In this document: positions 11,903-26,920 of the stretch, one piece after another
Layout: every line of letters starts with the position of its first letter
Numbering within the stretch: position 1 is the stretch's first letter
Source of the DNA: Nymphaea colorata
Taxonomy: Eukaryota > Streptophyta > Magnoliopsida > Nymphaeales > Nymphaeaceae
Length of the DNA stretch: 64,000 nucleotides
Direction: 5' to 3'
Assembly: GCF_008831285.2 (NCBI RefSeq)
Contig: NC_045148.1
Coordinates: 9,615,001 to 9,679,000, forward strand
The notes under the pieces: model-generated
Told to the model about the DNA's origin: nothing
The model's database searches: none
What the model saw: the letters and a program-made list of their open reading frames with translations, nothing else
Program-made: the position numbers and the translations under genes

Positions 11903-13040
11903 ACATGGTGCTAGACGACCAGTCTGAGGTGTTAAACTTTTGTCAGCAACTTTGTGTTACCGCTAGCAATGAACATTGGTAGCAGCCAGAATGACATTTT
12001 AGTTTGGTCTCATGCCGTTAGCACTCCTGTTGATAGACAAAGCACTGATACTGAGATTCATGTCAAGGCGTGTTCAGAGGAATGGCGGAAACACGTTATT
12101 ACTGTGCCTCAGGAGCATTTTCTTTCATGAGAATGACAGAGCGGGGACGGATTATTTTCTTCCCTCTGCTCCTGGTAGGGTGTATGATCTCTGTTGGAAA
12201 AGATGATTCGGCTGCTCGCAATTTCTAACGAAAGGGATTTATTTTGTGAATGGAAAACTAATGATAGGGTCTGGGACCCGTTCTGTGTTAATATGCACAT
12301 CTAAGAGTCATAAAAGACTCCCATTTTGCCTCTGTAGATAATACTTTTGTCAATGAAATCTGGGGCCCGGAAGGGAAGGTGTTTTGTGTTCAGTGGCTTA
12401 CATGGAGCCTTATGGTTCTTCCCACTACAAACACGCATGCATACTGAAATGTTATAAATTGCTGTAACTTTCTGCAACACACATGCATACTGAAATGTTA
12501 TAAATTGCTGTAACTTTCTGCAAGTGTTATCTAAAAAGATAGATATGTAAATTGACTCTTCCATAGAACTCTATCTTTTCTGGTAGCAACAATAACGAAA
12601 ATTTGTTATACCCACCGAGTAATTATGACAATAGCAACGCCTTTGAATAAGTCGGGGATTTTAAAATGTAAGCGCCCAAAAAAATGTGTGCACGCAATCT
12701 CTCTTGTTTGTCCCCCTGTACACACAAAAATGAGTGCCCTTAAGTACATTTTCCACGCAAGTATATATATATATATATATATATATGTAAAAGTTAAACA
12801 AGTGTTTGTGACGTCCTTCATTGATAGAATCGTTGATAAACTATAACCATGATTATGTTTGCTTATGCTGGGCGGCGAGATAGTAGATTACGCTACAAAA
12901 TTAAAATAAAGTACACTTTAAAAAATTATGACTTAACTTGACCGTGTCGCTGAGTCAACTCACTTATTTGTTGACCCGATCATCTACTGATTCAAGTTTT
13001 GATTCTCGAGTTTACCAATTATTTTGTTATCCTAAAATTT

Positions 13041-13087
<47 letters not shown>

Positions 13088-13176
13088 AGCAATACCTTAT
13101 GATGTTTTTCCGTAACAAGCTATAATTTGTTAGTAATTCAGCAGTCGGCTGATTGCAATTTTTATACGTAGGAAAA
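11153..13176. other. Intergenic with microsatellites
   Basis: Holds a compound (CT)n(TA)n(GT)n tract at about 11836-11901, a 47-bp tandem duplication at 12431-12524, and (TA)n tracts at about 12763-12788 and 13045-13083. At 12000-12300 there is a vaguely protein-like stretch with stops that I could not assign. No gene supported. Confidence 0.6.
12431..12524. repeat. 47-bp tandem duplication
   Basis: The block with ATGCATACTGAAATG and TTGCTGTAACTTTCTGCAA occurs twice at a period of 47 bp with a single visible difference (ACACGC against ACACAC). It looks recent. Confidence 0.9.
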
Positions 13177-13375
13177 TTGAAATCCATTGGCTACCTCTAT
13201 GGCCAGATTTCTTTTCAATTTAATAACACTAATGACCATCACAAATGATACATTTTATGACTAAAAATTATGGTCAATCAATTGTAGTCTCAAAATGCAC
13301 CATTTGTGACAGTTTCTGGCATCTTAAACTTCTAAAAAAACCATGCGGCCATAGAAGTTGGCCAGCTCACTTCAA
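13177..13375. mobile_element. MITE-like element, copy 2 (degenerate)
   Basis: About 200 bp related to the element at 9830-10049. Both contain TGGTCAATCAA, a short run of TCACAAA or CTCAAAA type, and an AAAAAAACCAT block before the right end. Its ends TTGAAATCC and CACTTCAA are a degenerate inverted pair. It is more diverged than copy 1. Confidence 0.6.
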
Positions 13376-14403
13376 TATATGTGTGTGTAACAAAAATATT
13401 TGATTCCTGTCCATATGACGAAATCAATAGGGTCAGCAACGGCTGTTTTAGCAGCGGTAATTTTTGTTACTGCCCCATGAACATACCTAAAAAAAATGAG
13501 ATAAATTCATGACCCAGTTACAAATGTTTCATGAATCTATTTTATTTTTTTGGATAGATTCATAATACAGTAATAATATATTGCTATTATCAACAACCCT
13601 TAACATATCGTTTGGTAGTTGGTATATTTTGTGATTGTTGCATAAATCTACTAAAAAATTGGAGCATATTCATGAAATATTAAAACTTGATATTCATCTG
13701 ATATAATCTTTAAGACACATTCATGAAACGCTTTACAAATGACTTTTAAAGGAATGATAGTTTTTAAGTCCAACCAAAATTTATGTCTCTGCCTTTGGAT
13801 TGTCCCCATGGGCATCTCTCGTGACACATAAGTACACGGGAGCCAAGAGCATGTGGACGATTCAATTCCTGGTCTTGCAAACGCATTATATGGTAATGGA
13901 ATGACATCAGGTCTATTGGAAAATTGGAAATGGCATGAATGTTCGCTTATGAAAATTGTTATTTACTGTTTCAAACCAGCCAGCTGTATGAGAATAACTA
14001 AAAAATAAAACTCATATAATATACTATCCCTGCCCAGGGAGTAGGGATGTCAACGGATAATATTCAGATCGGATATATGCTTAATTATATCAATTTTTTT
14101 GGATATTCACATATTTAGATTCGAATTGAGATTTGAATTTGAATAAAGAAAATCATATCCAAATCCGAATCTGTAATCAGATTTTAATGCGATCTAAATC
14201 TGATTTTCATATTTATATCTGAATCCAAATTTTGAACCAGAGTTTGCTATGTAATAGCATCAGATACAAGATATTTGTTTGAAATTGAATTTGATCTAAC
14301 TCTATATCCAAAACTGATTGAATATTTATGTATATATGAATTAGAATCCGATCAGATTCCGTTTATTAAATTAGAATTCGATCTGACAGCGCCGACGATC
14401 CAA
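13376..14403. other. AT-rich intergenic DNA
   Basis: No gene seen. From about 14045 to 14390 the sequence is a degenerate repeat of GAATCCGAAT / ATTTGAAT type words on alternating strands, common in decayed plant repeats. Confidence 0.55.
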
Positions 14404-14502
14404 CGCCAGTGGTTTCGAGACCCACGCCGGAGATGGGGGGGAAAAGACATCGGATACACCTTCTTCTTCGGTGGTGCCGGCAGAAACGACCTGTGCACTT
14501 AG
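14404..14502 (+). pseudogene. Orphan C-terminal fragment of a neprosin-domain gene
   Basis: A plus-strand frame ending at TAG (14500-14502) reads GKDIGYTFFFGGAGRNDLCT at its C-terminus. This matches the end of the intact neprosin gene (GYTFFFGGPGRNANC) and has its stop in the equivalent place. Before it, PVVSRP resembles PIVPRP of the intact gene. Nothing upstream resembles the rest of the domain, so it is a broken remnant, in opposite orientation to the intact gene 3.3 kb away and embedded in AT-rich repeat DNA. Confidence 0.75.
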
Positions 14503-15709
14503 ATTCTTCAGTATTCATGTAGATCCGGCGACTGCGGATTTGGAAACGGTATGGAGTTTTCACAAGCCGATTTCAAATCGAATATTCAAACTAGGATTAG
14601 ATGAATATCTGACTCGGATATTTTGCTAGTTGGTTCCAAATTCCGTTTTTAAAAAAGGAAGGTCCAAATCTGGGTCTGAACTGCAATTGAATTAATCGAA
14701 TTGCGGATTGGATTAATATCTACATAAGGCAAAACATCCCGTAAAAAAACTTATTCAATTACATCTCTCGAAAACTTTCTTGAATGCATTTAATACTTGG
14801 TAGCTTTCGGGTGAAACAAATGTTTTTAGTTCCACATAAACCATCTTATGGGATGGTCTAGATCTTTTGTTCCAGGCATTTTAATTCCTTGTTTGTTTAT
14901 GTATGAAACCAGTGTATTCAAACATGACCAAAGTACATGATGCATAAGTTTGAAACCAGTGATTCAAATGGTTGAGAGACTATTCAAATTTGGATTTGTA
15001 TTTCAAATGGTTTGTTTGGGTAAGTAAGTTAATCTGAGTTCAACCAAATGTTATATTTGAATGCTGTTCTTCTTCTGGTCAGATCCAGTCCGTACCAAAT
15101 TCAACTCAACCCAACTCTTTGTAATTGGATTTGGATTCATATTTGGATTCGCATAAACTGAATTCGGACACAACTAGTGTAGGGATCAACTTTTATATGG
15201 GATCAGGTAGAATCTCTTCATCTGTTCCTGGTTTGTAATTTATAACCAGTCATCAAACTGCGTACCAAGTTTAAATCCGGATAATAATCGGATCTGAATT
15301 TCTCTGCCAGAGAAAAATAATGGATTCAAGATCAGATGATAGTCAAATATGTCCAGTCTAATTAGAATTGGAAATTACTGGTTTCATCACATAATAAAAG
15401 CAACACAAAAAGACTTTTCAGTTACCGTCATTATTTGTTTAATGGAGGAAATTCAAGCAGAATGGTGCTCTTATGAATCCAAGGGATCCTCATTTCAGAT
15501 CTCATATGAAATCATCAAATTCTTATTTTCTTAGCAAATTTAACGAATCCTTGATTCTAATTATGCGTAAAAAGGATGCAAATTCGGTTTTTGCTTGATA
15601 AATCTATGTCCAAATTCATTTCAGTAAACAATTTAATATCTGATCAATCTATATGGTTAACAGCCTTCCAATAAGAAAAAACTATGCATATGAATAAAGA
15701 AAAATGATG
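14503..15709. other. Intergenic, degenerate repeats
   Basis: Continues the GAATCCG/TTTGGATT-type degenerate repeat (around 14560-14720 and 15070-15330). No gene seen. Confidence 0.5.
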
Positions 15710-15741
15710 ATACCGTTCTCGGCCTTTTGGCTAATATCAAG
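15710..15741 (+). pseudogene. U2 snRNA 5'-end fragment
   Basis: The sequence matches the first 32 nt of plant U2 snRNA with two mismatches, at 15715 (G for T) and 15735 (T for G). It includes the diagnostic run TTCTCGGCCTTTTGGCTAA. The match stops abruptly after ATCAAG and continues without a gap as antisense plastid 16S. The plant snRNA upstream sequence element TCCCACATCG is not visible, so this is a fragment, not a gene. Confidence 0.85.
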
Positions 15742-15985
15742 CCATGCACCACCTCTGTCCACGTTCTTGAAGGCACCTCTCTGTTTCAAGAGGATTCGCC
15801 TCATGCCAAGCCCTAGTAAGGTTTTTCGCTTTGCATCGAATTAAACCACATACTCCACCGCTTGTGCGAGCCCCCATCAATTCCTTTGAGTTTCATTCTT
15901 GTGAACCTACTCCTCAGGTCGATACATGCAGCGCCTAGTATCGATCATTTACGCTGAAGACTACTGGGGTATCTAATCCTATATA
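15740..15985 (-). pseudogene. Plastid 16S rRNA fragment (NUPT-like)
   Basis: Reads as the reverse complement of a central part of plastid 16S rRNA. Landmarks are GCCATGCACCACC, TTCAAGAGGATTCG, TCAATTCCTTTGAGTTTCATT and ACTACTGGGGTATCTAATCC. About 37 nt found in intact plastid 16S are missing near 15918. Many changes are C-to-T or G-to-A, often at former CpG sites, as expected of old methylated nuclear copies. Plastid origin fits better than mitochondrial 18S rRNA. It cannot yield a functional rRNA. Confidence 0.9.
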
Positions 15986-16002
15986 ATTCTAGCTCTTCCA
16001 GA

Positions 16003-16633
16003 GTGATATCTCTCCGATGGCTTGGCCCCCGAAAGGAGACCTTCTTTCGTTTTCAACTAAATTGCACAGAAAATGCCCTATCTAAAAATGTTAGGAAGCA
16101 CTGGGAAAACAACATGAAGTTCTTGGAGACAGAAGAAATAGGAAAAGAACACTTAGAAATATCCAATCTATTCCAATTCCCACAAATTCCTAAGATTTCA
16201 AGCCGGGTATGGGTTATAATTCTTTCTACTTTTAGGAGTATGACAAAACGAGAAGCTCAACTAAAAAAAATTAGAGGAGAAATTTTGTTTTATACATGGT
16301 GAGGTAATCCATGTCTACAAATTTGAATTTGATGCGGAACTTCCTATTTATGAAAAAGAGAGTAGAAATGGATTGTTTAATGTCACTCCTCTTCCATTAG
16401 TTAGCACTTTAAGGAAGTTACGTGGAATAAAAGAACAATTGATCCATGAGGCTTTAATTATTGAATCATTCCTAGTGCAATATCTTTGTTCTACATCTAA
16501 AAATCGAGAGTTTCAATTTGTGGAACTTCATTTTGTTTATAACTTTAAATATGGGATCCACATTTTTTATGTTTTTTGGGGACCTTTATTTCAGAGCAGG
16601 TTATATGTTATGGCCTTTAACAAAGGATTATGA
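16003..16633 (+). pseudogene. Unrecognised broken reading frame after the 16S fragment
   Basis: Two adjacent plus-strand frames, 16003-16302 and about 16310-16633, have protein-like composition. The second includes VTPLPLVSTLRKLRGIKEQL and ESFLVQYLCSTSKNREFQF. They sit in different frames separated by a stop, so if they derive from one gene it is frameshifted. I do not recognise the family. The position next to plastid-derived DNA makes an organellar or retrotransposed origin possible, but that is only inference. Confidence 0.35.
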
Positions 16634-17699
16634 AAATAATTAAAATGTCCTTATTAATTGAATAAAAAAACCCTCTCCATACAAATAAAATTGACGCTTA
16701 GAAAAAATTCCTTTGTAAAATTACTTTAATACCCATATATTAAAAAAAGTGGACTGGTTTTCCCATTAGCAGCATAATATGAAATGCACGCTTAACTTTT
16801 CGAGGCATACACCATTAAAAGTAAGCACTTATTTGAAATTTTTCCACTAAAAAAAAACAAAATACTCGCTGCGAATATTTTTTTCAAGAATGGCGGGCAA
16901 GTGCGTTCCAAGATCGAGACTCGTGGACCTCCAGCAGCCACCAAGATAAAAGCGGGTAAATAACGCGTTAAATTCACTTCACTGTGTGGCCGATAAGTTC
17001 TCAATGAATACTTCCACAAAAAGGGCGCCCACCTTTGTTAGCGCTTCTCTCTCTCTCTCTCTCTCTGCGCGAAGGAACTGTTCGACGCTCTTCCTTCATT
17101 TCTGGGTACCACTTGTCACCCTCTTTTTAGTTTTCTGTTTGTTTATTTCTCTCCTGATTACTGTGTTCGGCTATTGAACTCGATCGAACGTTTTTGTCAT
17201 TGGTTTCTTTGGGTTTTGTTTCTTTGATCTGCCTTTTTCCTTTATTTAATCCTACAACCATCGAATTGGGCGGAAAAATTTCAGGTTTGTAGGGGTGGTA
17301 TGACTTTTTTTTTTTAATGGGTTTCTTTGTTCCATTGGTTCACTTGGTTCCTTTTTTTTTTGGGTCGATCGGAGTCGACTCTAGGGTTTAGTCGCTCTGT
17401 GATCGTATCCTCTCTTTTGTTATTTTGTTTACTTTACTGTTCTCTACATTGATTTCCGAGCGTTCCATGTGATATCACGTATTTATTGTTTAAAGAGATC
17501 TGCTAATTTTCCATTACTCTTTGTGTTTTTTGGACAAAGCACTGGTCGGATTGAGTTTGATGAGATACTTTCAGTTTGTTTATTGAGTTATTACTTTTGA
17601 TCTGTTCTTTCCGGTCCTCTGTTGGTCTAGCCGTGCTTTAGAATTTTCATTCCTTTTGCTGATTTTAATGTGTCTTCTTTTGTTTTGGTTGTTTGATAG
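16634..17699. other. Promoter and 5' UTR region of ARF1
   Basis: Contains a CT-repeat tract at about 17046-17067, typical of plant core promoters and leaders, followed by T-rich DNA ending in TTTGATAG at 17699. That looks like the acceptor of an intron in the 5' UTR, as is common in plant ARF genes. The first non-coding exon is not precisely locatable. Confidence 0.5.
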
Positions 17700-17712
17700 G
17701 CTTATTGGATAG

Positions 17713-21622
<3,910 letters not shown>

Positions 21623-23253
21623 GGTCTCTGCGTCGTGATTTCCACTGTCTTCGTGGATATAAGATCAGTGCGTTTTTCTGTTCCCGTGTTCAGGTGGTTG
21701 ATCCCGTTACGATGATTAGGAGACTATGCTGTGACTAATATAGCTTTTACAGTAGTGGATTTTGATCTATATGAAGGACCTATTATATATTTCTTGATCT
21801 TGCTGCCTTTTATCGTTCATATCCTGCCTTTTCTATGGCAGTATGAGATTGGCTAGGCTTTCCGCTCGGCAGGGGACCCTTCAGGAGGAACCTGTGGAAA
21901 ATCTTTGCTATAACCTGTGCCATCAAGAAGGTCTATGTGATTCTCAGTGCCCCAGGGCACCCAAAACATGGAGAATAGATTTTTTTTTTTTTTTAAATCT
22001 TTTTACGCTCCAATTGCCCCCTATATAATGGACCATTGACCAAAGTACTTGAAATGAGTTGACGATGTTACCAGTATGGGATCCGGTCTACTGTCCTGTA
22101 TATGATTCAAGGGTACCATTTGATGCTTAGGTTCATATGAACAGGGTATATTACTGAACAATCTAATCTTTAGAAATATCATATATTTTGCTACCGTGCT
22201 TGGTCTCCGAGTTACCTCCGTTATGACTCGGAATGTCATGTTGAATCCAAAACACATCTCATAAGCTTCCAATGGAAAAGACCCAACTACATAATCATAA
22301 AATTTCCATGTACATTCTTACATTTATGTCTACTGCAAATTCAATTCCGTAACCCTTCGTGCTTGAGTGATATGTCTTCATACTTCGCTTGGATTTGGAA
22401 GAAGTGGTTGTGGTTAGACGAATCCAGGTCCTCAAGAAGTGATAAATCTGTCTGATCCACATAGCTGCAAGGCATAAATCCAATCTTCTTCTCTACTGCA
22501 GAAGAAGAACTATTGTAGAATAGCTATATCGAGCCTGTACTGGTGCAGGGAAATGTACGAGCCATTGGACTTGAGCTTCATGTTCGAAAACCAGTATTAG
22601 CAAAATTGAAATCTTGAACTAGGTGATTCAACGATTCATCTTAATAAACCAAGCATTTGTAAGATTGGTTGAAAGCAAAATCATGGTTACTGTAAGCCAA
22701 AATAACAATGCTATTTTCCAGCCAAGCATTAAATGAACCACATGTTTCAAGACCAAAGGTATCGTAAATTGAACTTCAAACTCGTAGAGTAAATCTCAAG
22801 CTAATTTATTCAGAATATAATTGAAATTTCAGACTTGTTTATGTGCAACAAACGTTTCAATAAATTGTTTTAGCAATAGAATAATTTAAATTCAGCCTTG
22901 TTTGTGTACAACAATCATTTTAATAGATTATTTTACACTGCATTAGTTGTTATTTAATTAGTTTGTAGTAGTTGAGCCTGAGATGCATACCTAAACGATG
23001 CACATCGATTTTGACAATCGAGCAAAACAACTGTCTGCCAAAAACTGATTTTATTATGTCAGAACCAGTTTTTAACAAACTTTTTTTAACGTTAAATGGT
23101 GTTTGATGTGTTTTTAACGTTATTTTGCCCACTATTTTCATGAAAGCATGTCGGCTACGTGTCGGGCGATGAATGGATGATTCTGTAAGCAAAAATGAAA
23201 ATGTCTGCGGTCTCACGTATCGCCTCGTCTCCTTCCTTCTCCCCTCGCTCCCT
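21623..23253. other. Spacer between ARF1 and ISU1
   Basis: Begins with the ARF1 3' UTR. Beyond about 22.0 kb I see ordinary AT-rich intergenic DNA. Minus-strand frames at 22021-22483 show no family resemblance. No gene supported. Confidence 0.55.
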
Positions 23254-23261
23254 TATAAATA
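23254..23261 (+). promoter_or_regulatory. TATA-like box of ISU1
   Basis: TATAAATA about 82 bp upstream of the ISU1 ATG, just after a pyrimidine-rich tract. Confidence 0.6.
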
Positions 23262-23335
23262 CCCTCTGATCTCCGAGTTTCTGGCGATTCTGGTCCTCTT
23301 TCTCGAATTCCGTCCCTCACACAGAGAGAGACGAG

Positions 23336-25208
23336 ATGTTGGGCTTCGGAGCGCGGAGGGCTCTAGGGCTAGTCGGCGGCCGAGGGGGTTCTTCCTCCTT
23401 CCGGTGGGCCGTCGGGGTGAGGTCGTACCACGAGAGGGTGGTCGACCACTACAACAACCCGCGGAACGTTGGCTCGTTCGACAAGAGCGACCCGGCAGTC
23501 GGCACCGGCCTCGTGGGCGCCCCCGCCTGCGGCGATGTCATGAAGCTTCAGATCAGGGTCGATGAGCAGTCCGGCAGGATTGTTGATGCCTGCTTCAAGA
23601 CGTTTGGGTGCGGCTCTGCCATCGCCTCGTCCTCGCTCGGTACGGCTGCTCTTCTGTCCTTGTTTTCCCTCTGTTAATCTTCGCATTTGCCTTTCCGATT
23701 TTGGGATTGATTAATTTTGCTTTTTCATCTGTTAATTTTGCCTTTCGCATTTCCCTCTGTTTCAATTGGGACTTATTTTGGCCCCTTCTCTTTTTACTTG
23801 TTATTGCCTGATATCAACCATGGCTTAGAATTTTATGATTCCCTCACCTTTCTTTTCCAATTACTAGGCTTCTTTGAATTTATGTGCAGATAATTCCTTT
23901 CTGGATTTTCTCGATCTTTATACTAGAAATTGAAGAGGTTCTTAGCTTTCTTTTTCTTCTTTCCGCTTTGCCTTTTTTATCTTATTTCATTCTCTCTCTG
24001 AAGGGTGACAATTGCAGATATTAGGTTTCAGAATGGGTTCTTTTTTTTTTTTGGTGAAATTCAGAACCTAAACCTTGACTTTCAGATTCCTGTGACATAT
24101 CTGTGATGGGATTCCTAGCTGCTTATTTTTTATTTACTTTCTTCTAATTGATGGCGTAGCTATAGTGCTTTTGTTATTAAATTTTGCGACTGGAATATGA
24201 AGTGCCTTGTCTTAGGAGAGATACGCTGCCTAATGCTTTATTCAATCGGTTGAATTGGGTTTATTGGTTGACGACGGATTTCTTTTCTATTTTTGCATCG
24301 AGTAGGCACGTTGGTGCATTATACGTTGACTTCTTGGCCTACATCGTTTTGGTTTTATACCGTCATGCCTTACGATCAGGTCAAATTGATTAATGCTTCC
24401 ATTCAAGAAAAGGGAAAGGGTAAGCGATTTCCAAATGGCTCCTAGACTGACTTTTTTACGTTTCCAATAATTCCAGCTACTGAATGGGTAAAAGGCAAAC
24501 AAATGGAGGAAGCTTTGGCGATCAAGAATACGTAAGTGTCCCTTCTGTAAATTTGGATGCACTTTTGGGTGATAGAAATATTGTTAACTGAAGAGGTGAC
24601 TCGGCTTCTATAGTAAATATATTTATTGTTCTATCTGAACGAATATGAGCAGCAGACAATCACAGATACATGCATGTATTCTTGTATGTTGTCCACCATG
24701 TGGACGAGTAGGGATCTCCCTTGATGGGAGGAAAAACCAGAAACAATTACTGGTTCCAAGCTTCTCTTCTCCATTTGTCGGTTGCATTGTTTATCAGAAT
24801 AAATGTTTGTTTTTTTATGTTTAATTTGATAAGCAATATCTCTTATATTATGAGCTTTGCAAAACATGGTTTCAGTTAATATGAAAATTCCCATGCTTCC
24901 TAATTCATTCAAAGCGCGGAGATATAAAATAGGATTTCATGTCAATGAACACTGTGCTGCACATCATGCTTTTTGATGACAAGAACTTAAAAATAAGCAC
25001 ATCTAGATTGCGACCACCAGTAGTTTTAGATGTAAAAATCAGGTACGTTACTGTTGTCTTGTGGATAATTTTATATCTGTGACGTGGGGCCTGGAACTTG
25101 AGTGTTTTGGATTATTAATTTATTAGGCTTTGAACCTTTTGTCATTACATCAGCATTTAATGTTTTTAATTTCATCATTCTTTTGAATACCAAATTACAA
25201 GATCATCA

Positions 25209-25243
<35 letters not shown>

Positions 25244-26920
25244 AACCCCATACACGCATACTCCATGGTTTTCTATAGTAATAACTAACAAGTATACTTT
25301 ACCTAATTGAATTGTGAAGCAAAAGTGGCATATTATCATTTGTCCCTGAGAACTGACTGATTTTCAAGAATCCCTTTATGGATGCTTTAACTGTTTACTC
25401 CATGGTTTTAGAAAGTAATAACTAACAGGGAAGTATACCTTACCGAATTGAATTGAGAAGCAACAGGCATATTATCCCTGAGAACTAACTGATTTTCAAG
25501 AATCTCTTAATGGGTGCTTTGATTTTTTAAGCCAGTTCAATGTGGTAACAGGACTAGCTTAAAGTTAGGTTAACCCTCTTCTTTCTTCTTTTGAGAATGC
25601 ATAAAAAATCTTAGGTAGAAAAAGTAAATGCAATTGGAGCAATCTATTATTTAGAATTACTGAAAGGTAAAAGGTTCAACAAAATGGACAGACTTCTCGT
25701 TATTTCGGATCATGACTACTAAAACTTATGCCAGAGGAAGTTGCTTCTTCTATTGAGATGCTGGTACCTTGCCTGTGTGCACCCTTAGAATGTTACTTTT
25801 TAGCTTGTTCTCTGGTGTTTATTAGAAAGAGAATCAGTAAAGATTATTATATTTTCTGAGAATTCCTTTTTCGTATAGAAGGGAAGATTCTTTTGCTTAT
25901 ACTGTTCTGAGCTTTCATGTGACATCCTTTATGGTTGATTGTGCAAATAATTTACCGATCAGTAGTAGATATTGTTGTTTTATGGATACGGTTTGGGGAT
26001 AATTTGATTGACTCCATCTTTATATTTCAGAATCCCTAGCTGTGGCTTGAACACTAGGGCAATGGTGCAGCCTTATGTCGCCCTCACCGAAATTTCTGGC
26101 TTCGTACCCATTGTTGTGATACACTAATTTGGTTCTGCTCATCCAGTAATTGCTTTTGGAACCAATTCGATATATGCATGGCAAAACCAACATGGATATT
26201 ACATGAATAGTAGTTTGAGATGGTCAAAGCTCGTACAACTGTGTCAAGATATAACAAAAAACTTGCTTCCTGGGAAGAAGGAAAGTTCCCACTGGAATTT
26301 TTCTCAGATTGTTAGGTATGAACAACATTTGAAAGAAGAGAGGAAACCATGATATTTTGTGTTCTTATAATGAAATTTATTTCGGGATTGGAGCTCCTGG
26401 TTTGGTGCTGTGCCCTTCTAGGACTTTGTTTATTTGTTGAATGCATGTAGAAATATATACTAGCATCTGGAATTTGCTTCTGCTCCTTTTTTGCTGGTAT
26501 AATCAAGTATGCAAGAGTTGCACGCACTGGAGCCTAAAATTGCTTTCTTTAATATGTGAAACTAATCGTTGCATTGGATGATTAAGCTTGTGCTGAATTT
26601 GAAATATCTGATGGGCATGTCAAATTGGAGCTAGGTTTCTAAATAAGCGGATAACTTCTCTCAGTACAAACGAAAAGTAGTTGAGTCTGCTTGAATGTTG
26701 GTTTTTGTGGGAGATACGTAGACTTTCTTGCTCATCTACCTCGTTTATTGTCATTTGCAGCGAAATCGCAAAGCATTTGTCTCTTCCACCTGTGAAGCTA
26801 CATTGCAGTATGCTTGCAGAAGATGCAATAAAAGCAGCCGTCAAAGACTACGAGGCAAAACGGGCGAAATTGGGACAGGGGGCAGAGGAGCAACAGATGG
26901 AGAAAGCTGCTAACGTGTAG
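23336..26920 (+). CDS. ISU1: Mitochondrial iron-sulfur cluster scaffold protein ISU1, 3 exons
   Basis: Exons: 23336-23639, 24477-24531, 26761-26920, giving 172 residues. The protein is the scaffold on which the NFS1 desulfurase complex assembles [2Fe-2S] clusters in the mitochondrial matrix. Residues 1 to about 30 are Arg/Gly/Ser-rich with no acidic residue, as expected of a mitochondrial presequence. The IscU/NifU-N domain follows from YHERVVDHYNNPRNVG. The cluster ligands Cys65 (with Asp67 in PACGD), Cys92 (FGCGSA) and Cys135 (HCSML) are all present, as is the HSP70-binding LPPVK at 128-132. The C-terminus is the usual short Glu/Lys/Ala-rich tail. Exon 1 is GC-rich compared with the AT-rich introns. 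Intron 2 is 2229 bp and holds a 137-bp duplication and a (TA)n tract. All joins use GT-AG. Confidence 0.96.
25211..25241. repeat. (TA)n microsatellite in ISU1 intron 2
   Basis: Perfect dinucleotide run. Confidence 0.85.
25263..25530. repeat. 137-bp tandem duplication in ISU1 intron 2
   Basis: CCATGGTTTT, AATTGAATTG and GATTTTCAAGAAT recur 137 bp apart (first copy from 25263, second from 25400), with small deletions in the second copy. Confidence 0.88.

Noticed and set aside
15625-15645. TTTAATATCTGAT resembling an internal part of U2 snRNA
   Set aside because: Only 13 nt in AT-rich DNA, upstream of the U2 5' end and out of order; chance is likely.
15710-15741. Functional U2 snRNA gene
   Set aside because: Only the first 32 nt are present, and the upstream sequence element and the rest of the RNA are missing.
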